Source of the DNA: Solibacillus sp. FSL H8-0523
GTDB lineage: Bacteria; Bacillota; Bacilli; Bacillales_A; Planococcaceae
Length of the DNA stretch: 64,000 bases
Reading direction: 5' to 3'
NCBI RefSeq assembly: GCF_038051985.1
Contig: NZ_CP150291.1
Coordinates: 2,542,001 to 2,606,000, forward strand
How positions within the stretch are numbered: the stretch's first letter is position 1; each line of letters opens with the position of its first letter. The notes under the pieces are model-generated. The model made no database searches, was not told the origin of the DNA, and was given only the letters and a program-made list of their open reading frames with translations. Position numbers and translations under genes: made by a program. This document shows positions 26,008 through 35,199 of the stretch, piece by piece.

Positions 26008-26814
26008 TCATTTTACTTTCTTCCCAATAAAGAGTAAGTGTGAAGACATGCCTAACATATAAGGATCGGATGCTTTACTAATAATTAAATTTAGGACCTC
26101 TCCCTCTACTCCCTTAGCTCGCCAATAATCCCAATGATCATTATCCATAGTTGTTGCTATATTCGAACCTATTAATTGGATCGTTTGAAAACCATGCGAC
26201 TCCATAAATGGTTCAATATCTTTAATTTCAAAATAGTATGCTCCTGTAAAGCGATTGGCATCTGAATGATTAAAGCAGCCTGTCTCAGAAAAGTGCTGAA
26301 TGGCCTCTATGTTATCATTAGGTCTCCAAACATCAGGACGTATTAATGAATTAAAAATGTGTTTTGTTCTAGGCATAAAGGCAACAAATACAATGCCATC
26401 TTTTTTAGTCACTCGATTTAATTCATTTATCGCCATATGTCGATCATCTTCATTTTGTAAATGATACATTGGCCCAAGCATTAAAGTTGCATCAAATTGC
26501 TCATCGGGAAGTGGTACAAGATTGCATGCATCTGCGACTAAAAAATCTTTAAACTGCTGCTCTAGATTTAATTCAATTGCTTTTTCCTTTGCCATTGCAA
26601 CTAAATTCGGCGTCAAATCTGACAATGTTACATGAAACCCTTCTTTAGCCAGTGCCATTGAATATTTCCCTGGACCGGCACCATTATCTAAAATGTGTCC
26701 GCTACTTGGTAAATATTTTTTAATATAATGCCAATTTACTTTATACTCGATAGGTTCTCTATCTAAACGACCCCACTCGTCAAATTGCTGATAGTAATCT
26801 ATAAGTTCTTTCAT
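26008..26814 (-). CDS. Class I SAM-dependent methyltransferase
   Basis: A 268-residue Rossmann-fold methyltransferase. Motif I is HILDNGAGPGKYSMALA, motif II FHVTLSDLTPNLVAMAKEKA, motif III/IV FDATLMLGPMYHL. GPMYHLQNEDDRHMAINELNRV resembles small-molecule methyltransferases of Bacillus. The substrate is unknown. GGGGGAATAAA precedes ATG 26814. An 11-bp stem without a clear T tail (25939-25970) lies downstream. Confidence 0.85.
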   Translation of the reverse strand: MKELIDYYQQFDEWGRLDREPIEYKVNWHYIKKYLPSSGHILDNGAGPGKYSMALAKEGFHVTLSDLTPNLVAMAKEKAIELNLEQQFKDFLVADACNLVPLPDEQFDATLMLGPMYHLQNEDDRHMAINELNRVTKKDGIVFVAFMPRTKHIFNSLIRPDVWRPNDNIEAIQHFSETGCFNHSDANRFTGAYYFEIKDIEPFMESHGFQTIQLIGSNIATTMDNDHWDYWRAKGVEGEVLNLIISKASDPYMLGMSSHLLFIGKKVK

Positions 26815-26873
26815 TTTATTCCCCCATAATTACAAACTTTTTTATAATAGATTAATGTTGCTACTAGTTTAAT

Positions 26874-28805
26874 TTACAAATTCATGATTATCGGTAGTTT
26901 TTTCTGTTCAATCTCCTCTTTTACCTGCTGAATAAATGCAGCGATAGACATTTTGAATAAGCCTTCTTGCTTGTACGCTCGAACAGAAACTGTTTCCGTT
27001 TGCTGTTCTTCATCCCCTAAAACAAGGATATAGGGTACCTTTTGCATCCCAGCATCTCGAATTTTCCGACCGAGTTTTTCATTTCGTTGATCTACTGCTA
27101 CACGAATACCTTCCTCACGTAAAGCCCCTGCCACTATGTCCACATACTCTTTGTGCACCGTTGAAACACCAATGAGTTGCACTTGTTTTGGTGCGAGCCA
27201 CAACGGGAAAGCACCACCAAAATGCTCAATTAAAATACCTAAGAAGCGATCAATCGAACCAAATACAGCTCGGTGAATGACAACAGGACGCAACTTTTCG
27301 TTGTCTTCGTTAATATATGTTAAATCAAATTTCTCTGGCAGTTGAAAATCCAATTGCACCGTTGCACATTGATGGCTACGTTTAATCGCATCTTTAATGT
27401 GAATATCAATTTTAGGTCCATAAAATGCCCCGTCACCCTCATTGATTTTGTACGGGAAGCCTAACCGTTTTAACACGTTTTCTAGTGCCTGCTCTGCCTT
27501 GTCCCACAGTGCAAGCTCACCCATATAATCATCTGGACGTGTAGATAATTCAATGTCATATTCAAAACCAAATACTTTGTAGACATGGTCAATGATTTGC
27601 AAAGCTAATGCAATTTCATCTTCAATTTGCTCCGGTGTTACGAAAATATGGGCGTCATCTTGGCAAAATGTACGCACGCGTAGTAAACCATTTAACGCTC
27701 CACTAAATTCATGACGATGTACTTGTCCAAACTCTGCCATACGAATCGGTAGGTCTCGATACGAATGCAGGTCGTTTTTGTAAATGAGCATATGGCCCGG
27801 ACAGTTCATTGGCTTTAGTGCAAACTTTTGCTCATCTACTTGTGTGAAATACATGTTTTCTTTATAGTGATGCCAATGACCCGATTGTTCCCACAGGCGT
27901 TGATTCATCATGAGTGGTGTACGTACTTCTTTGTAATCATACGTTGTTTGCAAATTACGTAAAAAGCTTTCGAGTTCATTGCGAATAATTTGGCCATTTG
28001 CTAAATAAAACGGCATCCCTGGTGCCTCTTCAGAAAACATGAAAAGCTCCAATTCTTTCCCGAGTTTCCGGTGATTACGTTTTTCTGCTTCTTCTAGGAA
28101 GACGAAATAATCTTGCATAGCTTCCTTTGTGGCAAAGGCTACACCATAAATGCGTTGCAACATCTGATTATTGCTATCTCCACGCCAATACGCACCTGAA
28201 ATATTTATCAGTCTAAAATGCTGCAGCTTATTAGTCGTCGGTACATGTGGTCCTCTACATAAATCGACAAACTCTCCTTGCTCGTAAACTGTGACCAATT
28301 CATTTTCAGGAATTGCTTCAAGTAACTCTAGCTTTAAATAATCGTGTGCGAAAATGTGTCCTGCTTCTTCTCGTGTTACTGCCTTACGAACAACTACATG
28401 ATTTTCACTCACGATTTTTTTCATTTCGCGTTCAATTAACTGTAAGTCCTCTGGTACAAGTGTATGACTCATTTCGATATCATAATAAAAGCCATTTTCA
28501 ATGACAGGTCCAACCCCGAATTTCGCATCAGGGTATAAACGTTTGACTGCCTGTGCCAGTAAATGGGCTGTTGAATGACGAAGTACCTCTAATCCTTCCT
28601 TTGACGATGCATCATACAGCGAAATTTCAGCGTCCACTAGAATTGGTCGTGTCAAATCGGTTGTCGTCGTATTTACACTTCCCGCTATTGATTTTTTTGC
28701 TAAGCTCGGGCTAATTGACTGGGCAATTTCGGTTAGCGTAACACCTTTGGCAAAAGATTTTTGTTCGCCATTTGGAAATTGAATTGTTACTTCTTGATTT
28801 GACAT
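26874..28805 (-). CDS. thrS: Threonyl-tRNA synthetase
   Basis: A 643-residue class II synthetase that charges tRNA-Thr. Domains in order: TGS (1-62), editing/SAD domain with HSTAHLLAQAVKRLYP and YDIEMSHTL, catalytic core (motif 2 region MAEFGQVHRHEFSGALNGLLRVRTF, zinc ligand in MNCPGHM, motif 3 VVIHRAVFGSIDRFLGILIEH), and a C-terminal anticodon-binding domain. The length matches the family. Expression is controlled by a T-box leader directly upstream. The RBS AAGGAGAGG precedes ATG 28805. Confidence 0.97.
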   Translation of the reverse strand: MSNQEVTIQFPNGEQKSFAKGVTLTEIAQSISPSLAKKSIAGSVNTTTTDLTRPILVDAEISLYDASSKEGLEVLRHSTAHLLAQAVKRLYPDAKFGVGPVIENGFYYDIEMSHTLVPEDLQLIEREMKKIVSENHVVVRKAVTREEAGHIFAHDYLKLELLEAIPENELVTVYEQGEFVDLCRGPHVPTTNKLQHFRLINISGAYWRGDSNNQMLQRIYGVAFATKEAMQDYFVFLEEAEKRNHRKLGKELELFMFSEEAPGMPFYLANGQIIRNELESFLRNLQTTYDYKEVRTPLMMNQRLWEQSGHWHHYKENMYFTQVDEQKFALKPMNCPGHMLIYKNDLHSYRDLPIRMAEFGQVHRHEFSGALNGLLRVRTFCQDDAHIFVTPEQIEDEIALALQIIDHVYKVFGFEYDIELSTRPDDYMGELALWDKAEQALENVLKRLGFPYKINEGDGAFYGPKIDIHIKDAIKRSHQCATVQLDFQLPEKFDLTYINEDNEKLRPVVIHRAVFGSIDRFLGILIEHFGGAFPLWLAPKQVQLIGVSTVHKEYVDIVAGALREEGIRVAVDQRNEKLGRKIRDAGMQKVPYILVLGDEEQQTETVSVRAYKQEGLFKMSIAAFIQQVKEEIEQKKLPIIMNL

Positions 28806-28837
28806 ACTACCTCTCCTTTTCTTTTTTTGATAAATAA

Positions 28838-29075
28838 AAAAAGCATATACTCATCCGCAAAGGGACGAATATATGCTTTGAATACCCGTGGTTCCACCCA
28901 AATTCCTACTGCATGTAATGCCAGTAGCTCATTGATACAGATAACGCCTGTACACGTCACTAGTTTCCTAGCACAGCTCCAAGGGAGTAAATCGAATTGT
29001 CCAATCAGGAAACTTTCAGCCGGTGATTTCCCTTTCTGTTGACCTTCACGAAAACGATTCATATCCTCTTCATTG
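28838..29075 (-). promoter_or_regulatory. T-box riboswitch controlling thrS
   Basis: Read on the minus strand, the leader has the T-box core GGTGGAACCACGGGT (28886-28900 region). It is followed by a terminator, an AAAGCATATATTCGTCC arm pairing with GGATGAGTATATGC, and a T run near 28840. Stem I includes a GCTGAAAGTTTCCT segment. An ACC triplet at 29024-29022 is well placed as the threonine specifier. Uncharged tRNA-Thr should favour the antiterminator. ORFs in this stretch are not genes. Confidence 0.9.
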
Positions 29076-29160
29076 CTTTTTAAATTGAAATTATTACTTA
29101 ATCTATCTCATAATGAAAATATTGTCAATTTGTTTTTGAATATACTGAAAATAAAATTAG

Positions 29161-29189
29161 AAAAGGGCACGGAAATATCCCGTACCCTT
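29161..29189 (-). terminator. Terminator of the HEAT-repeat gene
   Basis: On the minus strand AAGGGTACGG and CCGTGCCCTTTT form a stem with one G-U pair and a T-rich tail. Confidence 0.8.
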
Positions 29190-29208
29190 CATCAACTATT
29201 CACAAAAA

Positions 29209-29661
29209 TTATCGTTGTGTTCGTGTTGTTTCCCACATATCTTTTAGCCACGCATCGAAATCTGCGCCTTTTTCGCCTTCATATGTGTTGAAAATATCGC
29301 TACGCATTTTTTCTAACTTCACCTTGAAATCCTCATATGCGTGGTCTTTTGGTAAACTTTTCTTAATACGAACGAAAATTTTACGCTGATCTTTAAATAA
29401 TCCGCCGATAATTGGTTCGAACGGCTCAGCTTTAACGCCTCTTTTATTTAAAATATGCGTTGCTGCTTCACGAACTTTTGTTACTAAATCCGCTTTTGCT
29501 ACATATTTTAAAATTTTAGTTGCTTCGTCTTCTTTAATTTTCCCTAATTCATTTACCGCGTTTAAACGTGCTTCCCAGTCGGCTTTACGATTTACCGCTT
29601 TTTTCAGCTCATCAAAATTTTCAGGCAGTTGGCTCACTGCTTCTTGGTTGTTATTACTCAC
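29209..29661 (-). CDS. HEAT-repeat protein of unknown function
   Basis: A 150-residue, highly charged helical protein. The segment WEARLNAVNELGKIKEDEA, then VTKVREAATHIL, reads as two HEAT repeats, a fold that normally mediates protein-protein contact. The C-terminal half (IKKSLPKDHAYEDFKVKLEKM) is also helical. No catalytic motif or signal peptide. GTG 29661 follows AAGGGG. It is its own small transcription unit between the GGDEF gene and thrS. Confidence 0.65.
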   Translation of the reverse strand: MSNNNQEAVSQLPENFDELKKAVNRKADWEARLNAVNELGKIKEDEATKILKYVAKADLVTKVREAATHILNKRGVKAEPFEPIIGGLFKDQRKIFVRIKKSLPKDHAYEDFKVKLEKMRSDIFNTYEGEKGADFDAWLKDMWETTRTQR

Positions 29662-29763
29662 TATGTTATCCCCTTAATCATCGCTTCGTTAAGCAAATGA
29701 TGAATTTCAATACTCGAACCTTTATTATAACACGAAAACAGCTGTTTAATCAGCTATTATTAA

Positions 29764-31158
29764 TTATTCTATTAAATACACTTGTGCACGGCCGTTTTGC
29801 TTCGCTGTATATAAGGCTTGGTCAGCTCGTTCGAACCACTCACTAAATGAAGATTTTCCATCCCAAGTAGCAACTCCTATGCTCAGTGTACATGCTACAT
29901 GCACTTGATCATCTGCTACTGACAAAGGGCTAATGCACCTGTGGAATTGATCGAACTGCTCGCGTAATGAGTCCTTGCTATTTATCCAAACAACAAATTC
30001 ATCGCCACCAAAACGCATTATTTTCGCGTCATAATGTGCAAAAGTCTCCTCTAGCTTCTTGGCTAACGTTTGAATGGCAACGTCACCAAAGGCATGACCG
30101 TATGTATCATTCACTTCTTTAAAACGGTCCATATCTAAAACAACACAATATTTATAGTTCGCCTGCAGCTTCATAAAAGCCGCTTGGTTTTCATCAAAGT
30201 AGCGGCGATTATAACATTGGGTCAAGGAGTCCAAGTAGGCAATCCGTTTCGATTCGTGTACTTGCAATTTTGCATTCGCTTCCGCAACTTTTTGATTTAG
30301 CTCTTTTTGGTGCAATGCTTTGTAGAGCGCGGTTAATTTCTTCGCATAATCAAGGCTATCGATTTCATAATCAAATTTCGTTGATAGCGCCAACACGTCT
30401 TCCAATAACTTAATTAAAAGCGTGTGATCAAATAGTTGTTCTGCCTGTTCAATCATTATTTTAAGACGAGCAAACGCACTCATATCATGGTTCACATGAA
30501 GTGCGTACACTTCTTTATAATATAAATAAAACATTTCTTCGCGATGGAATCCTTCTAATGATACATGTTCAAGCCAATTAAGCGGTTGTTGCATTTCGTC
30601 ATATTTATTCAAACCAGCTAAAATCGCGAGGCCATTTATTTTAAATGCGAAATAGGCTAATCGCATCCCTTGTATATCAGGTTCATGAAATAACGATTCG
30701 AACTGTTTAAAATGACGATACCCCAACTCGAATTCGTTTAAAGTATCATAAATATGTAGTTTATTACCTATAGCCATTAAATAATACGGGTGGTTATTTA
30801 ATTTTTGAGCGAGCTGTGCCATCTTATCTAGCATTTCGATTGCCTCTTGATAGAGCTCTAACTGCAATTTCACCGTAGCCATTAAATTATAATAACTTAA
30901 ATAATCGACATCGCTACCGTATCGCTCGCAGTAAAATAAATAATCATCACTATATTCTACCACTTGATGCATTTGTCCCATCAATACGAGTACACCACAA
31001 ATATCTTTGTAGGACGTTAATAAATGCGGATATTCTTGCATGATTTTGCATTCTTCAATTAAATTTGTATACTGCAATAGCGCTTCCTGGAATTGTCCTT
31101 TCGATGCCAGTATCTTCGCTTCTGTTAATAATTGTTCACAAGTCAATTTTGTCTCCAA
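29764..31158 (-). CDS. TPR-GGDEF diguanylate cyclase
   Basis: About 464 residues: an N-terminal cytoplasmic array of TPR-like helices (1-290; for example EALLQYTNLIEECK and YQEAIEMLDKMAQLAQKLN), a short linker, and a C-terminal GGDEF domain with LDSLTQCYNRRYFDE and the active site RFGGDEF. It should make cyclic di-GMP. The RxxD inhibitory site five residues before GGDEF is not seen, so product feedback may be absent. The best start is TTG 31158 with AGGGGTG 6 nt upstream. The GTG at 31167 lies within that site. The TPR part probably senses a protein partner. Confidence 0.85.
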   Translation of the reverse strand: METKLTCEQLLTEAKILASKGQFQEALLQYTNLIEECKIMQEYPHLLTSYKDICGVLVLMGQMHQVVEYSDDYLFYCERYGSDVDYLSYYNLMATVKLQLELYQEAIEMLDKMAQLAQKLNNHPYYLMAIGNKLHIYDTLNEFELGYRHFKQFESLFHEPDIQGMRLAYFAFKINGLAILAGLNKYDEMQQPLNWLEHVSLEGFHREEMFYLYYKEVYALHVNHDMSAFARLKIMIEQAEQLFDHTLLIKLLEDVLALSTKFDYEIDSLDYAKKLTALYKALHQKELNQKVAEANAKLQVHESKRIAYLDSLTQCYNRRYFDENQAAFMKLQANYKYCVVLDMDRFKEVNDTYGHAFGDVAIQTLAKKLEETFAHYDAKIMRFGGDEFVVWINSKDSLREQFDQFHRCISPLSVADDQVHVACTLSIGVATWDGKSSFSEWFERADQALYTAKQNGRAQVYLIE

Positions 31159-31313
31159 TGCTATCACCCCTATTTATTACAGTTAATTATAAAGCAATAA
31201 CTTAAATGGGAATAGAAGGGAAAGGTAACTACATTATTTCAATTATTTTACATTTATGCAATGAAACAGTTAAAAATTACTATCATTTGATTGTATACGC
31301 TTGATTTATACTA

Positions 31314-31949
31314 CTAGATCAATTTATTCATGTATTCTTTTAAAGCGGTAACGGGGCTCAGTACTTCGTTTCCTGACAGCTTACTATAAATCGACGCGAT
31401 TCGAGACATTGATAGTTGTGCGACCACTACCGCATTTTCATAAGCATCCAATTCTAAAAGTGTCATCAGCACTTTTTGATCGTGCCTTAATGTATCCCCA
31501 GCTAAATACCAGTCAAATACATCAGGAATATGAAGTACCTCTACCTCAACTTCTTCCGAGACAAATTGACGGAAGCGTTGCATTGTTCCTCGAATTGTCT
31601 CTTTATTTGTAAAGAGCATTTTGATGGGATTGTGAATGCCCTTCAACTGTTCATATAAAACTTCATCAATTTTTAAAATGGGAATGTGCGTAGTTACGTT
31701 GATTTCATCTAATAAAGCAACATAATTTGTGCATGTCACAAATAATAATGCTGGCTCCTGTAACATCAGCTTATTTAGCTTTTCTACTACGTACGCTTTT
31801 TGCAATTCAAGTGGCTGCTTTGCTCGAATCATCGACAGTAAATGCGTATCCACTTCATGCTTAATATCAAAAGGCATTTCTTTCATTTCTCGGTCAATAA
31901 TTTCGATGTTCGCTTCTGTGGCATGCAAACAAATCATTCGGGGACGCAT
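31314..31949 (-). CDS. Asp/Glu racemase-like protein
   Basis: A 211-residue protein with the fold signatures of the Asp/Glu/hydantoin racemase family. The first catalytic cysteine is in FVTCTNYVALL (about C73). The second half ends AVVVAQLSMSRIAS, where the usual second cysteine is replaced. A one-cysteine enzyme cannot do standard two-base racemisation, so it may be a decarboxylase-like or binding relative. GAAGGAG precedes ATG 31949. It lies next to the GGDEF gene but with a 146-bp gap. Confidence 0.65.
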   Translation of the reverse strand: MRPRMICLHATEANIEIIDREMKEMPFDIKHEVDTHLLSMIRAKQPLELQKAYVVEKLNKLMLQEPALLFVTCTNYVALLDEINVTTHIPILKIDEVLYEQLKGIHNPIKMLFTNKETIRGTMQRFRQFVSEEVEVEVLHIPDVFDWYLAGDTLRHDQKVLMTLLELDAYENAVVVAQLSMSRIASIYSKLSGNEVLSPVTALKEYMNKLI

Positions 31950-32139
31950 GAACTAACACTCCTTCACTACAGTTACTCTTATCGTAGCACTAAATGAGCA
32001 CTTTTGCTTTACTAGGGCACTCATAATTTTAAATTGAAATGAATTTGTCCGTTCCTATCTCTGCTCAAACTCCTCTTGCCACATACAGAACGTATGCTCT
32101 ATAATTAATTTGGATAAAATTTCTATTAAGGAGCCGTTT

Positions 32140-32700
32140 ATGAGACCTACACTAACTATAAATTTACACGTTAATGACTTTTCGAATTACTACTGGCTAA
32201 AAGAAGAACTGCAACAATTTTGCCGTGAACATGGCCTCAGTACATCTGGCTCCAAAGACGCTATTACAAATAGAATTAAAATCTTTTTACAAACAGGTGA
32301 AATTGTAAAACCACAGCGTATCCGCACTAGTAAAAATATAATTCCTGATCAAGAATTAAGCTTAGAAACGATTATTGTACCAGGCCATAAATGTAGTCAA
32401 AACGTACGTTATTTTTTCAAAAAGCAAATCCCTAACTTCCATTTCTCAACCTTTATTCAAAATTTCTTAAAAGAAAATATCGGGAAAACGTATCTAGACG
32501 TAATTAATGCATGGCATGAAGAACAACTACGTTTTAAAAATCCGTTGTACAAAAAAGAAATTGCACCTCAATTTGAATATAACCAATTTACGCGTGATTT
32601 CTTTGCAGATCCTGCGAATCAAGGGAAAACCAAAAAGGACGCAATCCATGCTTGGAACACTAAAAAATCGCAGCCTGGAGACAACAAGTATAAATCTTAG
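32140..32700 (+). CDS. SAP-domain protein (DUF6434-like)
   Basis: About 186 residues. The N-terminal part contains a SAP motif (YYWLKEELQQFCREHGLSTSGSKDAITNRIKIFL), a helix-extended-loop-helix associated with nucleic acid binding. The C-terminal half repeats a module: STFIQNFLKENIGKTYLDVINAW and TRDFFADPANQGKTKKDAIHAW. ATG 32140 is chosen because AAGGAG (32128-32133) precedes it. Function is unknown. A small DNA-associated role is possible. Confidence 0.75.
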   Translation: MRPTLTINLHVNDFSNYYWLKEELQQFCREHGLSTSGSKDAITNRIKIFLQTGEIVKPQRIRTSKNIIPDQELSLETIIVPGHKCSQNVRYFFKKQIPNFHFSTFIQNFLKENIGKTYLDVINAWHEEQLRFKNPLYKKEIAPQFEYNQFTRDFFADPANQGKTKKDAIHAWNTKKSQPGDNKYKS

Positions 32701-32774
32701 TGGACATGTGCTCTAGGTTTCAACGAACTAGGTTAAGTTTATCGGATAAATCCAGCCTTCCTAAAAAGATCCAT

Positions 32775-32808
32775 TAGAAAAAGCGCCCAAATAACTCGAG
32801 CGCTTTCG
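32775..32808 (-). terminator. Terminator downstream of the ASCH gene
   Basis: On the minus strand GAAAGCGCTCGAG pairs with TTTGGGCGCTTTTTC. A 34-bp near-copy occurs at 36026-36059. Confidence 0.75.
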
Positions 32809-32812
32809 TAAA

Positions 32813-33253
32813 TTATTTAGGAAATACCTTTTCAAATCGGTCACAAACCGTGAGCATGTCTTCGGTAAATTCCATTTGATATTCCGGCAATATACGACCG
32901 AAAAATGCGATGTGAGCATCTTTCCATTCGTCGTATGTCCCTTCCCCTTCCGCTAATGCAAAATCAACGGGTACTTCGTTAAATGGATAAATTTCGATTG
33001 AATACGTTTTTATGATGGCAACTGGCTCATCTTTACTATTTAATACAATTTGATAATCGCCGACTTTTGGAAGTGGTTCTCCTTCCAGTTCATAAAGCGG
33101 AAAACTCGAACAAGTGGCGGTTTTCGTTCCTTCAACAACTAAACTTGCTAACCAATCTGCTTTTTCGCCAAATTGAAATGCTTCTGTATAACGTAGATCT
33201 TGTAAACCTTCTAGCTCGCAAAATTGCTGCCAATAGGTTTCGATTTTATTCAT
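32813..33253 (-). CDS. ASCH-domain protein
   Basis: A 146-residue protein of the ASCH (PUA-like) fold. Recognisable blocks are FGEKADWLASLVVEGTKTATCSS, PKVGDYQIVLNSKDEPVAIIKTYSIEI and EGEGTYDEWKDAHIAFF. The fold binds RNA or modified nucleosides. Some relatives are N4-acetylcytidine amidohydrolases, and K/T/E residues of that site appear present. The ATG lies inside the end of the ABC-F gene (8-nt overlap) with GGGAG upstream, so the two are translationally coupled. A link to ribosome rescue or RNA is plausible but inferred. The 3' end of this gene has a decayed copy at 36060-36116. Confidence 0.8.
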   Translation of the reverse strand: MNKIETYWQQFCELEGLQDLRYTEAFQFGEKADWLASLVVEGTKTATCSSFPLYELEGEPLPKVGDYQIVLNSKDEPVAIIKTYSIEIYPFNEVPVDFALAEGEGTYDEWKDAHIAFFGRILPEYQMEFTEDMLTVCDRFEKVFPK

Positions 33254-34862
33254 CACGTAACTCCCTTTGTTTTGTTTTAGCCCATTCGAATGGACCGTTA
33301 TGAAGGGTTAATTGCTGATTTTCTAGCCACGCTGTCTTCGTAAACAGCTTTTGTAAAAAGTAACGGTCATGGCTAATCGCAAGTATCGTCCCATCGAATT
33401 TTTCAAGTGCTTCTTCGAGTGCCTCTCGCGCTTCAATATCTAAATGATTTGTCGGTTCATCTAACACGAGGACATTACATCGTTGCACCATCAATTGTGC
33501 TAAACGTAGTCTCATCTTTTCCCCGCCGCTCAGCTGTTCAACTTTTTTAAACACATCATGGCCGTAAAACAAAAATTGTGCTAACAAGTGCCTCGCGTCG
33601 TATTCTGTCAACGATACCTCATGACGAAATGCATCAATTAAACGCTCTTTTCCATTAAATTGATTAAACTGCTGCGCGAGATAACCAATTTTCAAATTAC
33701 TTCCTTGCTGCACTTCACCATCTAATGGTTGTAATTCTCCGAGTAAAATCTTTAGTAACGTAGATTTCCCTGTCCCATTATTTCCTACAATCGCTAAACG
33801 GTCTTTATACAGCACAGGCAAATTTACGTCCATAAATAAGAAATCATGTTCAAAGCCGTGTGAAACATTACGTAATGAAAATACTTCTTTACCAGAGCGC
33901 TCTTCTGATGTTAATTGTAAGTTCATTTGACGCTCTGTTTTTGGCTTCTTCACTAACTCGATACGTGCGAGCATTTTTTCCATTGCCTTTGCTTTTCTAT
34001 ATAAATCAGGATTCGGTGGGGATGCTTCATTTGCCCATTGACGTAAACGACGGATGGCTTCTTTTATTTTTTGAATCTTCTTTTGCTGTTCCTGATATTG
34101 TGCAAACTGTTGCGCGATTTTTGCCTCTTTATTTTGAATATATTGATCGTAGTTTCCTTTGCTAACCCAAATCTCTCCATCTTCAATTTCAACTACCTTT
34201 TGGACAATTCGATTTAAAAATGTACGGTCATGAGAAATAACAATGACTGTCCCTTTAAAATAATGTAAATAATCTTCTAACCACTCTATCGCTGCTAAAT
34301 CAAGATGGTTTGTCGGTTCATCAAGTAATAAAATGTCCGGTTGCTTTAGTAAAATTTGCGCAAGCATGACTTTCGTTTTTTCACCACCACTTAGCGCGTC
34401 AAATGATTGCTCTAGTAGCGATGTTAGTTTCAACCCGTTAGCAATCGAAGCGATTTTTGCCTCAATTTCATAACCACCAGCCACTTGATATTGCTCGAGT
34501 ACCTCACCGTACAATGCTAATACTTTATCAGATAGATCTATGGCCATTTTTTGTTCCAATGCAGATAGTCGTTCTTTCATTTCGTGTAATTTTGTAAATG
34601 CTTGTGAAAGTACGTCAAATACTTTGATTTCTTTAAAGTTTGGGATTTGATGTAGGTAACCGATTGTTTGTCCCTTTGCTTTAACAATACGACCTTCATC
34701 TAGGGATTCAATACCCGCTAAAACTTTAAATAAGGTAGTTTTTCCACAACCATTTCGTCCAACGATTGCAACGCGTTCCCCAGTATTTACTTCGAATGAC
34801 AGATTAGTAAAGATGGTGTTGCCACCTAATGTTTTTGTAATATTTTCTGCTTTTAATTGCAT
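33246..34862 (-). CDS. ABC-F family ATPase (translation factor type)
   Basis: A 538-residue protein with two ABC domains and no membrane helix. First domain: Walker A GRNGCGKTT, signature LSGGEKTKV, Walker B ILLLDEPTNHLD. Second domain: GNNGTGKST, LSGGEKMRLRLAQLM, VLVLDEPTNHLD. The charged inter-domain linker (about residues 240-320, KIAQQFAQYQEQQKKIQKI) is the arm that enters the ribosomal E/P site in this family. It may relieve stalling or protect from ribosome-targeting antibiotics. The upstream region holds a 43-codon leader ORF, a terminator and a hairpin over the RBS, an arrangement known for antibiotic-inducible ABC-F genes. Confidence 0.88.
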   Translation of the reverse strand: MQLKAENITKTLGGNTIFTNLSFEVNTGERVAIVGRNGCGKTTLFKVLAGIESLDEGRIVKAKGQTIGYLHQIPNFKEIKVFDVLSQAFTKLHEMKERLSALEQKMAIDLSDKVLALYGEVLEQYQVAGGYEIEAKIASIANGLKLTSLLEQSFDALSGGEKTKVMLAQILLKQPDILLLDEPTNHLDLAAIEWLEDYLHYFKGTVIVISHDRTFLNRIVQKVVEIEDGEIWVSKGNYDQYIQNKEAKIAQQFAQYQEQQKKIQKIKEAIRRLRQWANEASPPNPDLYRKAKAMEKMLARIELVKKPKTERQMNLQLTSEERSGKEVFSLRNVSHGFEHDFLFMDVNLPVLYKDRLAIVGNNGTGKSTLLKILLGELQPLDGEVQQGSNLKIGYLAQQFNQFNGKERLIDAFRHEVSLTEYDARHLLAQFLFYGHDVFKKVEQLSGGEKMRLRLAQLMVQRCNVLVLDEPTNHLDIEAREALEEALEKFDGTILAISHDRYFLQKLFTKTAWLENQQLTLHNGPFEWAKTKQRELRDE

Positions 34863-34866
34863 CTTT

Positions 34867-34967
34867 CTACGCTCTCCTTGGCGTAGCTAAAAAACACAAA
34901 AAAGACTGCTCATTAACGAAGCAGTCTTTCCTAAAATCGTGAAAAGAATGAGGTTAATTAGCTACGC
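34867..34967 (-). promoter_or_regulatory. Attenuator-like leader of the ABC-F gene
   Basis: On the minus strand the RBS AAGGAG lies in the loop of CTACGC/GCGTAG (34886-34867). The sequence TTAGCTACGC (34890-34881) can instead pair perfectly over 10 bp with GCGTAGCTAA (34967-34958), which includes the stop codon of the leader ORF. An intrinsic terminator lies between the two. Ribosome position on the leader could therefore choose between folds. Confidence 0.6.
34901..34929 (-). terminator. Intrinsic terminator within the ABC-F leader
   Basis: A 10-bp perfect stem AAAGACTGCT/AGCAGTCTTT, followed on the minus strand by TTTGTGTTTTTT, lies between the leader ORF and the ABC-F start. It is a likely attenuator. 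Confidence 0.8.
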
Positions 34968-35093
34968 ATTATTTTTAATTTTTCTAAAAAAGGGCAGACT
35001 TATCCCGTTAGTAGCCAAATCAAAAGTAATGACACGTGCAAAATACATAGCTGTATCTACATTTACACCTGTCTCCATAGCTAAATTTTTCAT
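34962..35093 (-). CDS. 43-codon leader ORF upstream of ABC-F
   Basis: ATG 35093 is preceded by a near-perfect ribosome binding site (GGAGGTGAGGAGA) and runs 43 codons to TAG 34962-34964. The peptide starts MKNLAMETGVNVDTAMYFAR and ends FFRKIKNNA. The strong SD and the position before a terminator and ABC-F gene point to a regulatory leader peptide. A free-standing small protein is the alternative. No similarity is recognised. Confidence 0.6.
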   Translation of the reverse strand: MKNLAMETGVNVDTAMYFARVITFDLATNGISLPFFRKIKNNA

Positions 35094-35199
35094 TCTCCTC
35101 ACCTCCGTCCATTTTAATTATTTCAATATTACCATATTTCAGTAAAAATAAATACTAAAAATGTAATTTTGTATGAGTCTATAGTTTCCTTAATATAAA

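Noticed and set aside
28787-29062. Minus-strand ORF of 91 codons upstream of thrS
   Set aside because: It overlaps the T-box leader exactly and its sequence is explained by the RNA structure.
33246-34862. Naming the ABC-F gene as a specific resistance gene (vmlR, lsa or vga type)
   Set aside because: Domain motifs show only the ABC-F family. Resistance cannot be assigned without phylogeny or tests.
34939-35145. Plus-strand ORF of 68 codons between the ABC-F and LysE genes
   Set aside because: It is antisense to the leader ORF, which has the far better ribosome binding site.
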